From: Caballeronia sordidicola
GTDB lineage: Bacteria; Pseudomonadota; Gammaproteobacteria; Burkholderiales; Burkholderiaceae
Assembly: GCF_001544455.2 (NCBI RefSeq)
Contig: NZ_FCOC02000003.1
Coordinates: forward strand, 62,001 to 126,000
Length of the DNA stretch: 64,000 bases
Reading direction: 5' to 3'
Shown piece by piece: positions 44,780-53,676 of the stretch. Positions within the stretch are counted from its first letter, which is position 1; each line of letters starts with the position of its first letter. The translations under genes and the position numbers were made by a program. The notes beneath the pieces were generated by a model. The model was given only the letters and a program-made list of their open reading frames with translations, did no database searches and was not told where the DNA came from.

Positions 44780-45982
44780 ATGACCTCTGTTCTTCTACTT
44801 GAAAATATCCACGATACCGCCGTCGCCCGCTTCAGCGAGGCCAAGCTCGAAGTCGAGCGCCGCGCGGGTGCGCTGGCCGGAGTGGAACTGCTGAGCGCGC
44901 TGCGGGCTCACAACCTTGTCGGGATTCGATCGGCAACGCATCTCAAGAAAGGTGAAATCGACGCCGCGCGCCATCTGCTCGCGATCGGGTGCTTTTGCAT
45001 CGGGACATCACAAGTCGATTTGAACGCCGCTGCTCACGCAGGCATTCCGGTGTTCAACGCGCCATTTTCCAACACGCGCTCCGTGGCGGAACTGGTTATT
45101 GCGGAAGCGATCCTGCTGTTGCGGCGCGTGCCCGAGAAAAGCGTGCAGGCGCATGCGGGACAGTGGGCCAAGGGCGCAAGCGGATCATTCGAGACGCGCG
45201 GCAAGACTATCGCGATCGTGGGTTACGGGAACATTGGTTCACAGGTCGGCGTGCTTGCTGAAGGCATGGGAATGCGCGTGGTTTATTACGACGTGCAAGC
45301 GCGTTTGTCGCTGGGGTCGGCCCGTGCATCGCAATCGCTCGCCGACGCTGTATCGCAAGCCGATGTCGTGACGCTTCACGTTCCGGCCACCGCGCAGACC
45401 AATTGCATGATCGACGCAGAGATGCTCGCCTGCTTCAAGCCGGGCGCAATCCTGATCAATGCGTCGCGGGGTTCGGTCGTGGATATCGAAGCGCTCGCGC
45501 AGGCGTTGAGCGCGAAACGGCTGGGCGGTGCGGCTATCGATGTATTCCCGGAAGAGCCGAAGACGAATGCCGATGAATTCAAAAGCGTGCTTCAAGGTTT
45601 GCCGAATGTCATCCTGACGCCGCACGTGGGCGGCAGCACAGAGGAAGCGCAGGAGAACATAGGCACGGAGGTCGCGACCAAACTGATTTCGTTCCTGACC
45701 ACGGGCGACACAGTGGGCGCGGTCAACTTTCCGCACGTGAATCCGGGACCGCTCGATGCACCCGCGCGTTTGCTCAACGTCCACGGCAATGCGCCGGGAG
45801 CGCTCGCCACGCTCAACACCCGACTTGCGGCAGAGGGCGCCAATATCGTTGCGCAGCATCTGCAAACGCAGGGCGAAACGGGATATGTGGTGACTGATCT
45901 GGACCGTGCGCCATCGAATGAATTGATCGAGACGCTCGCGAAAGAACCCGGCTTCATTCGAACGCGCCTGCTGGTCAAATAG
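44780..45982 (+). CDS. serA: D-3-phosphoglycerate dehydrogenase
   Basis: 400 residues. Substrate-binding domain and Rossmann domain (GYGNIGSQVGVLAEGMGMRVVYYD), catalytic residues in NASRGSVVDIEAL (Arg), PEEP and HVGGSTEEAQ (His), and a C-terminal ACT domain (about 330-400). It catalyses the first step of phosphorylated serine synthesis and is probably serine-inhibited through the ACT domain. Length fits the E. coli-type SerA (about 410). A serA copy on a secondary replicon is likely a paralogue. Start chosen at MTSVLLLENIHDTA. Confidence 0.92.
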   Translation: MTSVLLLENIHDTAVARFSEAKLEVERRAGALAGVELLSALRAHNLVGIRSATHLKKGEIDAARHLLAIGCFCIGTSQVDLNAAAHAGIPVFNAPFSNTRSVAELVIAEAILLLRRVPEKSVQAHAGQWAKGASGSFETRGKTIAIVGYGNIGSQVGVLAEGMGMRVVYYDVQARLSLGSARASQSLADAVSQADVVTLHVPATAQTNCMIDAEMLACFKPGAILINASRGSVVDIEALAQALSAKRLGGAAIDVFPEEPKTNADEFKSVLQGLPNVILTPHVGGSTEEAQENIGTEVATKLISFLTTGDTVGAVNFPHVNPGPLDAPARLLNVHGNAPGALATLNTRLAAEGANIVAQHLQTQGETGYVVTDLDRAPSNELIETLAKEPGFIRTRLLVK

Positions 45983-46017
45983 ACGCGACGCTAATATTGC
46001 ATGTTCCATTCTTTTAA

Positions 46018-46047
46018 AAAGCCCGGCCAAGAGATTGACCGGGCTTT
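46018..46047 (+). terminator. Terminator downstream of serA
   Basis: 9-bp stem AAAGCCCGG/CCGGGCTTT with a 12-base loop, followed by TTTGTCTTGG, 36 bases after the serA stop. Confidence 0.75.
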
Positions 46048-46124
46048 GTCTTGGCTTGTTTCAAGCGGCGTATCAGCTAACGTCGCGCGCAAGGTCTACT
46101 TTCACTAGTCAAGAAGGCTCATTG

Positions 46125-46727
46125 ATGTTCAATCGGATTCCCCGTATTTCGCGGCTCTGCCAAGGCCTCGTCGCGACTGCATTGTTGGCCGTAACATCCA
46201 CTTCGCAAAGCGCTGCTGTATCGAACGCATCGAACTCATGGAACGGAGATTTTTCCCGCCTGATCGATTTGACGGCAACCCGCTTGCACGTGGCACGCGA
46301 AGTTGCGCTAACGAAATGGGATACGCGCAAGCCGATTGAAGACAGCGAGCGCGAAGGCGTGGTGATCTCCGCAGCCGCGACGCAAGCCGAACCGGCCGGC
46401 GTGCCGCGTCAACTCGCCACTCACTTTTTCGCCGACCAGATAGAGGCTAACAAGCTCGTGCAATATGGGCTTCTTGCACGGTGGCATCGGGCGGGAAAAG
46501 CGCCTTCGGATCACCGCGCCAGCTTGACCGACGATATTCGTCCCGAGCTCGATCGTCTTCAAGGTGAGTTTATTCGGGAGCTGGCGGCAACCGATGCATT
46601 GCGTGCAGCACCTGATTGCTATGCGCGTTTGGCGCGCGCTACACAGTCGTATTCTTCAGCGCACAAACTCGATGCGCTGTATTCCGTGGCGCTGGATCGC
46701 GCGCTTGCTCGCGTGTGCGAGAAATGA
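46125..46727 (+). CDS. Periplasmic chorismate mutase (AroQ-gamma class)
   Basis: 200 residues. A signal peptide (cleavage around residue 30, TSQSAA) is followed by the all-helical AroQ fold. The catalytic pattern is LIDLTATRLHVAREVALTKWDTRKPIEDSEREGVVI, with FFADQIEANKLVQYGLLARWH in the next helix. It converts chorismate to prephenate outside the cytoplasm; the purpose of secreted AroQ proteins is unsettled. AAGG lies about 9 bases upstream of the ATG. An inverted iteron (46563-46578) lies inside the coding sequence. Confidence 0.88.
   Translation: MFNRIPRISRLCQGLVATALLAVTSTSQSAAVSNASNSWNGDFSRLIDLTATRLHVAREVALTKWDTRKPIEDSEREGVVISAAATQAEPAGVPRQLATHFFADQIEANKLVQYGLLARWHRAGKAPSDHRASLTDDIRPELDRLQGEFIRELAATDALRAAPDCYARLARATQSYSSAHKLDALYSVALDRALARVCEK
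46563..46578 (-). repeat. Iteron inside the chorismate mutase gene (inverted)
   Basis: The minus strand reads CCCGAATAAACTCACC, a full match to the origin iteron consensus, within coding sequence 6.7 kb from the array. Confidence 0.7.
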
Positions 46728-46800
46728 GGGAACGCGCCAACGTGGCGAAGTTTGCGGGCGCGCGTATTCTTGCAATATTGCGCCTTGGATCCCGACACCG

Positions 46801-47295
46801 ATGGACCTGCCAACCCGATCTGCTGTGTGCTGCATCGCGCTTGCATTCGCGGCGGCTCCGCGCACGAACCACGGCAACGATCCGTTCTTTCAGATTTCGA
46901 CGGCCGTCGCGCATTGCCCGACGCCTTTGGGCCCGGTGCAAACCGATCAGGAATGGCTCGGCGATGCGCATTACCGCATCGAACGCGGCAATAGCTGCTG
47001 GGTGGAAGGCCGCTGCCGCTTGTCCAATGCGTATCGCTACGATGCCGAAATTGTTGATGCTGTGCAGCGGCGCCTGAACGCAATCAATCCCGCCACGCAC
47101 TGGCGTGAAAACTCGACGTTATGGCTTACGCTGCAGCGACGGTTTATATACGTGCAGGGCTGTGTATCGAAGGAGTTCGACACAGCGAAGTTCTTGACCA
47201 TGCTGGGTGAAACAGCGGACGTGGAACAAGTGATCGATAACACCACGGCCTCGCCCGGCAAGCGTCCGCTGCCGTACAAAACACCGGCCGACTAA
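46801..47295 (+). CDS. BON-domain protein
   Basis: 164 residues. A hydrophobic N-terminus (SAVCCIALAFAAAP) may be a signal peptide. The central part (NSCWVEGRCRLSNAYRYDAEIVDAVQRRLNAINPATHWRENSTLWLTLQRRFIYVQGCV) has the BON-type alpha/beta pattern with the usual duplicated glycine/hydrophobic turn. BON domains bind phospholipid or other envelope ligands. Start 46801 chosen at the N-terminus of the hydrophobic segment; no strong ribosome binding site is seen. Confidence 0.65.
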   Translation: MDLPTRSAVCCIALAFAAAPRTNHGNDPFFQISTAVAHCPTPLGPVQTDQEWLGDAHYRIERGNSCWVEGRCRLSNAYRYDAEIVDAVQRRLNAINPATHWRENSTLWLTLQRRFIYVQGCVSKEFDTAKFLTMLGETADVEQVIDNTTASPGKRPLPYKTPAD

Positions 47296-47315
47296 CGCAT
47301 AAGCAAAGGAAACAC

Positions 47316-47675
47316 ATGCAGGTCAGACGAATCGTTGCGAATATCTCCACGCAGGACGTTGCGCGGGCGAAGCCGTTCTATCAGGACGCACTCGGGTTGG
47401 ATCTGTTGATGGATCACGGCTGGATCCGGACTTATGGTTCCTCGGCCACGACGGGAGTGCAGATCAGCGTGGCGGAGGAGGGCGGATCGGGCACGGCGAT
47501 GCCCGACTTATCGATAGAAGTCGATGATGTCGACACCGCGCTTGAGCGCATGAAATCGGCGGGCTTTTCGATTGAATACGGACCCGCCGATGAACCTTGG
47601 GGCGTTCGGCGCTTCTATGTGAGAGACCCGTTCGGGAAACTCGTCAACGTGCTCGAACATCGGGTACAGCCCTGA
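47316..47675 (+). CDS. VOC-family (glyoxalase/bleomycin resistance-like) protein
   Basis: 119 residues with one beta-alpha-beta-beta-beta repeat pair (VRRIVANISTQDVARAKPFYQDALGLDLLMDHGW ... LSIEVDDVDTALERMKSAGFSIEYGPADEPWGVRRFYVRDPFGKLVNVLEH). Acidic metal ligands are visible (SIEVDD, NVLEH). Function within the superfamily cannot be assigned. AAAGGAAAC lies just upstream of the ATG. It follows the BON gene by 20 bases and is probably co-transcribed. Confidence 0.85.
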   Translation: MQVRRIVANISTQDVARAKPFYQDALGLDLLMDHGWIRTYGSSATTGVQISVAEEGGSGTAMPDLSIEVDDVDTALERMKSAGFSIEYGPADEPWGVRRFYVRDPFGKLVNVLEHRVQP

Positions 47676-47718
47676 TTTTCAGGCAGCAACGCCCTCATAC
47701 GTGTCCGGCACGCCTTTC

Positions 47719-48060
47719 CTAATAGCCTTGCGGCACGTTCGCCTTGTTACCCGCCAGCGGCGAACCATAGCCGCCGCTTTGTGTGTTGTTCGGCAAGCCA
47801 TTCACAAGCTGCGCACGCGGGTCGGTCGGGTTCAGGTTCATCTCACCGGCCTGCGCATTACCGTGCGTAGGATATTCGCTACCAAGCGGCGCATTGGGCA
47901 TCAGGCGCGTGTCATTTGCAGGTGCGCGCATGTCGTCGTTCGGACTCAATCCGTGGCTCATGCTCGCGGTCTGTGCTACCGCCGCTTGCGCTGCAAAAAG
48001 AGTAATCAAGGCCGCCGTACTCACCGCCATGACGCGTTTCAACTGAACGTGGATAACCAT
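47719..48060 (-). CDS. Small secreted protein, hypothetical
   Basis: 113 residues from MVIHVQLKRVMAVST. A clear signal peptide (ALITLFAAQAAVA|QT) is followed by a Pro/Asn/Gly-rich low-complexity chain (PNAPLGSEYPTHGNAQAGEMNLNPTDPRAQL). GGGAG lies about 8 bases before the ATG. No family assigned; similar small periplasmic proteins are common in Burkholderia. Confidence 0.75.
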   Translation of the reverse strand: MVIHVQLKRVMAVSTAALITLFAAQAAVAQTASMSHGLSPNDDMRAPANDTRLMPNAPLGSEYPTHGNAQAGEMNLNPTDPRAQLVNGLPNNTQSGGYGSPLAGNKANVPQGY

Positions 48061-48165
48061 GACTGGAACTCCCTGAAGTTGGGTTTCGTGTCCGTGATTG
48101 ATTGGGGTTCGCGTTAAGCCGGCACGCGTTATTGTGGGCAAACGAGCCTGGAACAGTTCTGTACG

Positions 48166-48348
48166 TTACTTGCGCGCCTTCTTGAGCGTGGCTTCGCGCT
48201 TGGGCCGTTCATCGATAATTCTTGTCCGGGCCTTGTTCTTCAGCTTCTTCCACTGCTTGCACTCGTCCTTGGTCCGCAAGCAGCCCGTACATAGGCCCGT
48301 TTTGCTGTCGAACTTGCAAATATTGATGCAGGGAGAATCAACTGCCAT
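48166..48348 (-). CDS. DUF1289 Cys-rich protein
   Basis: 60 residues: SPCINICKFDSKTGLCTGCLRTKDECKQWKKL is the DUF1289 pattern (CxxxC...CxxC...C), probably metal-binding. A basic tail follows. Function unknown. Start taken at MAVDSPCINIC, where the family begins; there is no strong ribosome binding site. Confidence 0.82.
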   Translation of the reverse strand: MAVDSPCINICKFDSKTGLCTGCLRTKDECKQWKKLKNKARTRIIDERPKREATLKKARK

Positions 48349-48602
48349 AACAATCCATTGGATTCCGTGGAGAAAATGCGTGAAGATCAATGCATGCAAT
48401 CTCGCACGATGCATGCCCGAATGCCAAAAACATAATCCCGATAAGGCCAATAGCCGGCGCAGCGTGACTGTAGACAAATTGTCTATCCGCATACGCCATC
48501 TGGGGCGTATCAGACTCAGATGCTAAGATTTGGAACATTTCGTCGCATTGTGCGGAAACGTTTATACGCCGTCTGCGACCAACCGGCTTTTTGCTCTGGA
48601 CC

Positions 48603-51101
48603 ATGCAAAAACCTCCCCTGTTCTCGACGCTGAGCCAGCTTGAGTTCGAGCGCGCCGTCCTGGGACGCGTCGTGGCAGGCATGCCGCTGCATGAAGTGCT
48701 CGAGCACGTTATTCATCGGGTGGAAAATCGCTCGGAGCAGCCCATGCGGGCCTCCGTGCTGCTGGTCGACGCTACGGGAAAACGCTTGATTCACGGCGCG
48801 GCGCCGAGTCTGCCTGAGGAATACAACCGCATTGTCGATGGCCTAGAGACCGGCCCTTTGATGGGTTCGTGCGGCGCTGCGGCATTCCGGGGCGAGCCGG
48901 TGATCGTGGAGGACATCGAAACAGATCCTGTCTGGGCCGCTTTTCGCGATATCGCCCGGAAGTTCGAATTGCGTGCGTGCTGGTCCATGCCCATTTGCGC
49001 CGCGGACGGCCGCGTGCTCGGCACCTTCGCCAACTATTATTCGGTGCCCAAAAAACCGTCGGCCGAAGAACTGGACGATATTGCGCAAGTGGCCAGCGTG
49101 ACGGCGCTTGCAATCGAGCGGCACGCGAGCGACCGGGCGCTGCGGGAAAGCGAAGAGCGTTTGCGCATTGCCCAGCGTGCAGGCGGCATTGGTACCTTCG
49201 AGCTGTTTCCGGATACCGGGCGTATGGCGGTATCGGAGGAACTTTGCCGGCAGTGGGGTTTGACGCCTCGCCATGAAACCCATCTCGACGTGCTGCTGGA
49301 ACTCGTGCATCCCGATGACCGCGCGCGGGTGCTTGCGGCGCATCGCACCATGCCGACGGGCGCGCTGGACTATCTCGAATACCGGATTCATCGCGCGGAC
49401 AGCGGCGAAGAGCGCTGGATGGCGCGTCGCGAAGAAGCAGTCGCCCACAATAACGCCGGCCTGCGCTTTATTGGTGTGACCTACGACATCACAGACCACA
49501 AGCGCTTCGAGGAGCGCCTGCGAGTAAGCGAGACACAACTGCGCCGCCTGAACGATTCGCTCGCCGCCGAAGTCGATGCGCGCACGCGCGAGCGCAACAG
49601 CATCTGGCGCAATTCGCGCGACCTTTTTATTGTTGCGAGCAGCGCGGGCGTGCTGCGCGCGGTGAATCCCGCGTGGACCGATATTCTCGGGTTCCGCGAG
49701 GACGAGTTGATCGGCAGATCATTTGCGGAAATCGTTCATCCCGATGATGTGCAAGCCACGGACGCCGCGCTGCAGTCCGTCGCGCACACGGGACGCGTGC
49801 GCTTCGAGAACCGCAATCGCCATAAGGATGGGTCGTATCGTTGGGTATCGTGGGTCGCGGCGTTCGAAGGTGACACGCTGTATGGCAACGGACGCGATGT
49901 CACGAGCGAAAAGGAAACCCGGCGCGCGCTCCAGCAGACCGAGGAAGCGTTGCGCCAGGCGCAGAAAATGGAGGCGCTTGGCCAGTTGACGGGCGGCATT
50001 GCGCATGATTTCAACAATCTGCTGCAAGGCATCACCGGTCCGCTGGAACTGATTCGCCGATACACCCAGCTAGGCCGCACGGACGACATCGACCGTTTCA
50101 TCACGATGGCAACGGGCGCCGCGAATCGCGCGGCGTCGCTGACGCACCGGCTGCTGGCGTTTTCGCGGCGTCAGCCGCTCGACCCCAAGCCGGTGAACGC
50201 GGACGAGCTGCTGCATTCCATCGACGATCTTCTCAAGCGCACGATGGGCGAGGCGATCGACACGCGCGTGATCCACAATCCGCATCTCTGGCTCACGCGT
50301 TGCGACGCGAATCAGCTCGAAAACGCGCTGCTGAATTTCGCGATCAACGCGCGCGACGCCATGCCGGAGGGCGGCCGCCTGACGCTCGAAACCGACAACG
50401 TGGAACTGGGCCGCGAATTCGCCGCGTCGCATCCCGATGTGACGCCGGGACAATACGTGGTGGTATCGGCGTCGGATACGGGCGTCGGCATGCCGGACGA
50501 CGTCAAGGCGCGCGCCTTCGATCCGTTCTATACGACCAAGCCGCTGGGGCAGGGCACGGGGCTGGGTTTATCGATGGCCTACGGGTTCGCCAAGCAATCG
50601 GGCGGGATTGCGACCATTGAAAGCGCGCCCGATGCCGGCACGACCATCCGGCTGTATCTGCCGCGCTTTACAGGCGGCGCGGGCAAGCAGGAATCGGCGA
50701 CGGCGCTCACGGAAGCGCATCGGGCGGCCGACGGACACGTGATCCTGGTGGTCGAAGACGACACGTCGGTGCGCGAACTTGTGTGCGAGATACTGCGCGA
50801 CCTGGACTACGAGGTCCTCGAAGCCATCGACGGGCCGTCCGGACTGGCGATACTGAATTCGCGGGCGCGTATCGATCTGCTGGTGACCGATGTCGGCCTG
50901 CCGGGCCTGAATGGCCGCCAGCTAGCCGACGCAGCCCGCGCAACCCGGCCCGCGCTCCGGGTCTTGTTCATGACGGGTTATGCCGAGTCGGCCACGCGCG
51001 CAAACGGGTTCCTCGACACGGGCATGGAGATGATTACGAAGCCCTTCACGCTGGAATCGATGGCAAGCCGCATCCGGCGCATGGTCACCATGGCGAGATG
51101 A
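48603..51101 (+). CDS. Hybrid sensor histidine kinase (GAF-PAS-PAS-HisKA-HATPase-REC)
   Basis: 832 residues, no membrane segment. GAF domain about 20-180 (NRIVDGLETGPLMGSCGAAAFRGEPVIVEDIETDPVW), PAS about 190-310, PAS about 340-450, H-box ALGQLTGGIAHDFNNLLQGI with the phospho-accepting His near residue 467, HATPase (N-box ENALLNFAINARDAMP, G-box FYTTKPLGQGTGLGLS), and a C-terminal receiver with phospho-acceptor Asp in LLVTDVGLPGLNG. A soluble redox, light or small-molecule sensor is likely. No partner regulator adjacent. The ATG at 48603 is taken over 48591. Confidence 0.92.
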   Translation: MQKPPLFSTLSQLEFERAVLGRVVAGMPLHEVLEHVIHRVENRSEQPMRASVLLVDATGKRLIHGAAPSLPEEYNRIVDGLETGPLMGSCGAAAFRGEPVIVEDIETDPVWAAFRDIARKFELRACWSMPICAADGRVLGTFANYYSVPKKPSAEELDDIAQVASVTALAIERHASDRALRESEERLRIAQRAGGIGTFELFPDTGRMAVSEELCRQWGLTPRHETHLDVLLELVHPDDRARVLAAHRTMPTGALDYLEYRIHRADSGEERWMARREEAVAHNNAGLRFIGVTYDITDHKRFEERLRVSETQLRRLNDSLAAEVDARTRERNSIWRNSRDLFIVASSAGVLRAVNPAWTDILGFREDELIGRSFAEIVHPDDVQATDAALQSVAHTGRVRFENRNRHKDGSYRWVSWVAAFEGDTLYGNGRDVTSEKETRRALQQTEEALRQAQKMEALGQLTGGIAHDFNNLLQGITGPLELIRRYTQLGRTDDIDRFITMATGAANRAASLTHRLLAFSRRQPLDPKPVNADELLHSIDDLLKRTMGEAIDTRVIHNPHLWLTRCDANQLENALLNFAINARDAMPEGGRLTLETDNVELGREFAASHPDVTPGQYVVVSASDTGVGMPDDVKARAFDPFYTTKPLGQGTGLGLSMAYGFAKQSGGIATIESAPDAGTTIRLYLPRFTGGAGKQESATALTEAHRAADGHVILVVEDDTSVRELVCEILRDLDYEVLEAIDGPSGLAILNSRARIDLLVTDVGLPGLNGRQLADAARATRPALRVLFMTGYAESATRANGFLDTGMEMITKPFTLESMASRIRRMVTMAR

Positions 51102-51318
51102 CCACGCCTGCCGTATCGATATAAATCGGCACAAATCCTTTCGATTGGCATGGCCTTTGCTCATACAGATCGGGCGCGCATATTCCCGAGACCGATGGAC
51201 ACCGGCTCGTGGCCAATTACTCTATAAACCGACGCAGCGCCAGGGCTGGCCTTCCTTGATGGATCGCCGGCGCGACCGCATCATGAACCCCGCTAAAGCT
51301 CCATACGAGAACGACGTC

Positions 51319-53334
51319 ATGACACCCAATCCCGTTCCGCGCCGGCCCGCGTCGAAGGTTTTGCCGCCCGAAGCGCCCGGCATACGGGCGCTGCTGTCGC
51401 TTGTGACAGGCGTGGTGGTGATCTGCGCGCTGTATTTCGGGCGCGCGGTGCTGATTCCGATCATTCTCGCGGTGTTGCTCAGTTTTCTGGTCGCGCCTTT
51501 CGTCGATTTGTTGCGTCGGCTGAAACTGGGACAGGTGCCGTCCGTCATCCTGGCGGTGCTGGTCGCGTTGTCCGTGCTGACGGCGGTCGGCGCGTTGATT
51601 GGCGCACAAGTGGCGCAGCTTGCCGGCGATCTTCCGCGCTATCAGGTTGCCGTGGAACGGAAAATCAGCGCTGTGCAGGAAAAGACCGTTGGCCGCGCCG
51701 ACGCGTTTCTTGGCAAGGCGGCGACGGCGCTCAAGCGGATTTCGCCAAGCCGGCAGGAAGAAATCCGCAAGAGCCAGGAGAACCAGACGGCGTCTCCCAT
51801 CGATGCGCCCATGCCCGTCGAGGTCCACGAGCCGTCGCCCTCGCCGGTGGAACTTGCGCAGCGGTTCTTGTCGCCCGTGATCAGTCCTTTGGAAACCACG
51901 GGCATTGTCCTCGTTGTAGCCATTTTTATCTTGCTGCAGCGAGAAGATCTCCGCGACCGGCTGATCCGGCTATTCGGATCGCGCGATCTGCACCGCGCGA
52001 CCACCGCCATGGACGAAGCCGCGCGCCGGCTATCGCGCTATTTTCTGGCTCAGTTGGGCATCAACATGGGCGTCGGTATCGTGATCTCGATCGGGCTTGC
52101 GATCATTGGCGTGCCGGGTGCGTTGCTGTTCGGCGTGCTGACGGGATTGCTGCGTTTCGTACCATATGTCGGAACCTGGATCGCGGCGTTGCTCGCCGTG
52201 GTATTTGCTGCTGCCGTTGGCCCCGGCTGGGCGATGATGATCTGGACCATCGCACTGTTCGGCGTCACGGATGTGGTCGCCGGCCAGGTCGTCGAGCCAA
52301 TGCTTTATGGGCATAGCACAGGACTTTCGCCGTTTGCGGTGATTGTCGCGGCGATTTTCTGGAGCTGGATCTGGGGGCCGATCGGGCTGGTTTTATCCAC
52401 GCCGCTGACGCTGTGCCTGGTGATTCTAGGGCGCCACGTGGACCGGCTCGAATTCCTCGATGTGCTTTTCGGCGACCGTCCGGCGTTGACGCCAGCGGAA
52501 AATTTTTATCAGCGGCTGCTCGCCAACGATCCCGACGAAGCGCTCGTGCAGGCCGAAACGCTTTTAAAGGAACGCTCGCTGAGTGCGTACTACGACGAAG
52601 TCGCGCTGGAAGGCTTGCGGATCGCGCATCAGGACGTGCTGCGCGGCGTGGTGACGGCGGACCAGCTCAAACGCATCAACGAATCCGCGATGGATATTGT
52701 CGAAGGACTCGAAGAGGTCGAAGACGTGGTGATGGCTGCGCGGCCCGAGGAAGAACCGCCGGCGAGCCTCGAGATGTCTGATAGCGAGGCGGGCATTGTG
52801 CATGAAACGCCGCCGGCTCACTTCGATGCCGTCAAGGAAGGCCATACGTCATCCGTGCTGTGCATTGCGGGGCGCGGCGTGCTGGACGATCTGGCCGCGA
52901 CCATTGCTGTGCAACTGTTTCGCAAGCACGGATTGGGCGCGGATCTCGCGCCGTACGAGCGTTTCTCGCGCACGCGTTTCGATGACGTTGACTTGACGGG
53001 TGTATCGCTGATCTGCGTGATTTCCTTCGATGCCGCTGAATCGCCGCCATATTTGCGGAATTTGTTGCGCCGTTTGCATCAGCGTGCGGGAACGGCGGAT
53101 TTGATCGTCGGGCTGGTCGTGCCGGATAGCGCGCTGGAGGGCGAGGCGGTGATCAGGAAGACATCGGCGGCGACATCGTTCAAGGAACTGGTCGAGGCGT
53201 GCGTGGCCGCGGCGCGGCGTCAGTCAACCGATGGCGTGTCGTGGGAAGGCTTGAATCCGGAAGACCCCGAGCCGGCCGCCGGCGCGGCGAACGCAAAAGC
53301 GCCACCAGTCGTTCCGGTCTTGCGGGGCGCTTGA
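51319..53334 (+). CDS. AI-2E family transporter with long C-terminal soluble extension
   Basis: 671 residues. The first about 370 contain the AI-2E/PerM-type membrane domain (eight hydrophobic segments; FVPYVGTWIAALLAVVFAAAVGPG; WGPIGLVLSTPLTLCLVILGRHVDRLEFLDVLFG is the family C-terminal signature). The remaining about 300 residues are soluble. They contain a Rossmann-like stretch (TSSVLCIAGRGVLDDLAATIAVQLFRKHGLGADLA ... VSLICVISFDAAESPPYLRNLLRRLHQR). The family exports or moves varied substrates; the AI-2 label is historical. ATGs at 51259 and 51283 are also open and none has a clear ribosome binding site. Confidence 0.87.
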   Translation: MTPNPVPRRPASKVLPPEAPGIRALLSLVTGVVVICALYFGRAVLIPIILAVLLSFLVAPFVDLLRRLKLGQVPSVILAVLVALSVLTAVGALIGAQVAQLAGDLPRYQVAVERKISAVQEKTVGRADAFLGKAATALKRISPSRQEEIRKSQENQTASPIDAPMPVEVHEPSPSPVELAQRFLSPVISPLETTGIVLVVAIFILLQREDLRDRLIRLFGSRDLHRATTAMDEAARRLSRYFLAQLGINMGVGIVISIGLAIIGVPGALLFGVLTGLLRFVPYVGTWIAALLAVVFAAAVGPGWAMMIWTIALFGVTDVVAGQVVEPMLYGHSTGLSPFAVIVAAIFWSWIWGPIGLVLSTPLTLCLVILGRHVDRLEFLDVLFGDRPALTPAENFYQRLLANDPDEALVQAETLLKERSLSAYYDEVALEGLRIAHQDVLRGVVTADQLKRINESAMDIVEGLEEVEDVVMAARPEEEPPASLEMSDSEAGIVHETPPAHFDAVKEGHTSSVLCIAGRGVLDDLAATIAVQLFRKHGLGADLAPYERFSRTRFDDVDLTGVSLICVISFDAAESPPYLRNLLRRLHQRAGTADLIVGLVVPDSALEGEAVIRKTSAATSFKELVEACVAAARRQSTDGVSWEGLNPEDPEPAAGAANAKAPPVVPVLRGA

Positions 53335-53345
53335 AAAAACACGGC

Positions 53346-53579
53346 CTAGCGGTTGCCGTCGAAAAGATCGTTGAGCATGGTGTCGAACGCGCCCTGAGCC
53401 TCTTCGAGTTCCTGCAGCGCGGCGTCGAAAGTCTGCAATGCGATCTGCGTGGGCCGTCCGTCGCCGTTGGGCGGAAACTGGCTCTGCAATGCCGTGAACG
53501 CCGCCTGTACCTGCCGCGTGGCGTTCACGATGCGCTCCATCGCCTGCGCTTCTTCTGTTCGGTTGTGTTCAGCAGTCAT
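53346..53579 (-). CDS. Small hypothetical helical protein
   Basis: 77 residues from MTAEHNRTEEAQAM. Acidic, nearly all helical (ERIVNATRQVQAAFTALQSQF ... ALQTFDAALQELEEAQGAFDTMLNDLFDG), with no domain recognised. GGAG lies 7 bases before the ATG. Last unit of the 3-hydroxybutyrate strand, 97 bases after bdhA; a role there is not established. Confidence 0.75.
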   Translation of the reverse strand: MTAEHNRTEEAQAMERIVNATRQVQAAFTALQSQFPPNGDGRPTQIALQTFDAALQELEEAQGAFDTMLNDLFDGNR

Positions 53580-53676
53580 CGGAGTCTCCGTTCTGGGAAC
53601 CCCGATATTACCAACGGATGTGGCGGGCGGCACGCGCTACTCGGGACCGGCCGCTCATCCGCTGCCCGGCCGCCAA

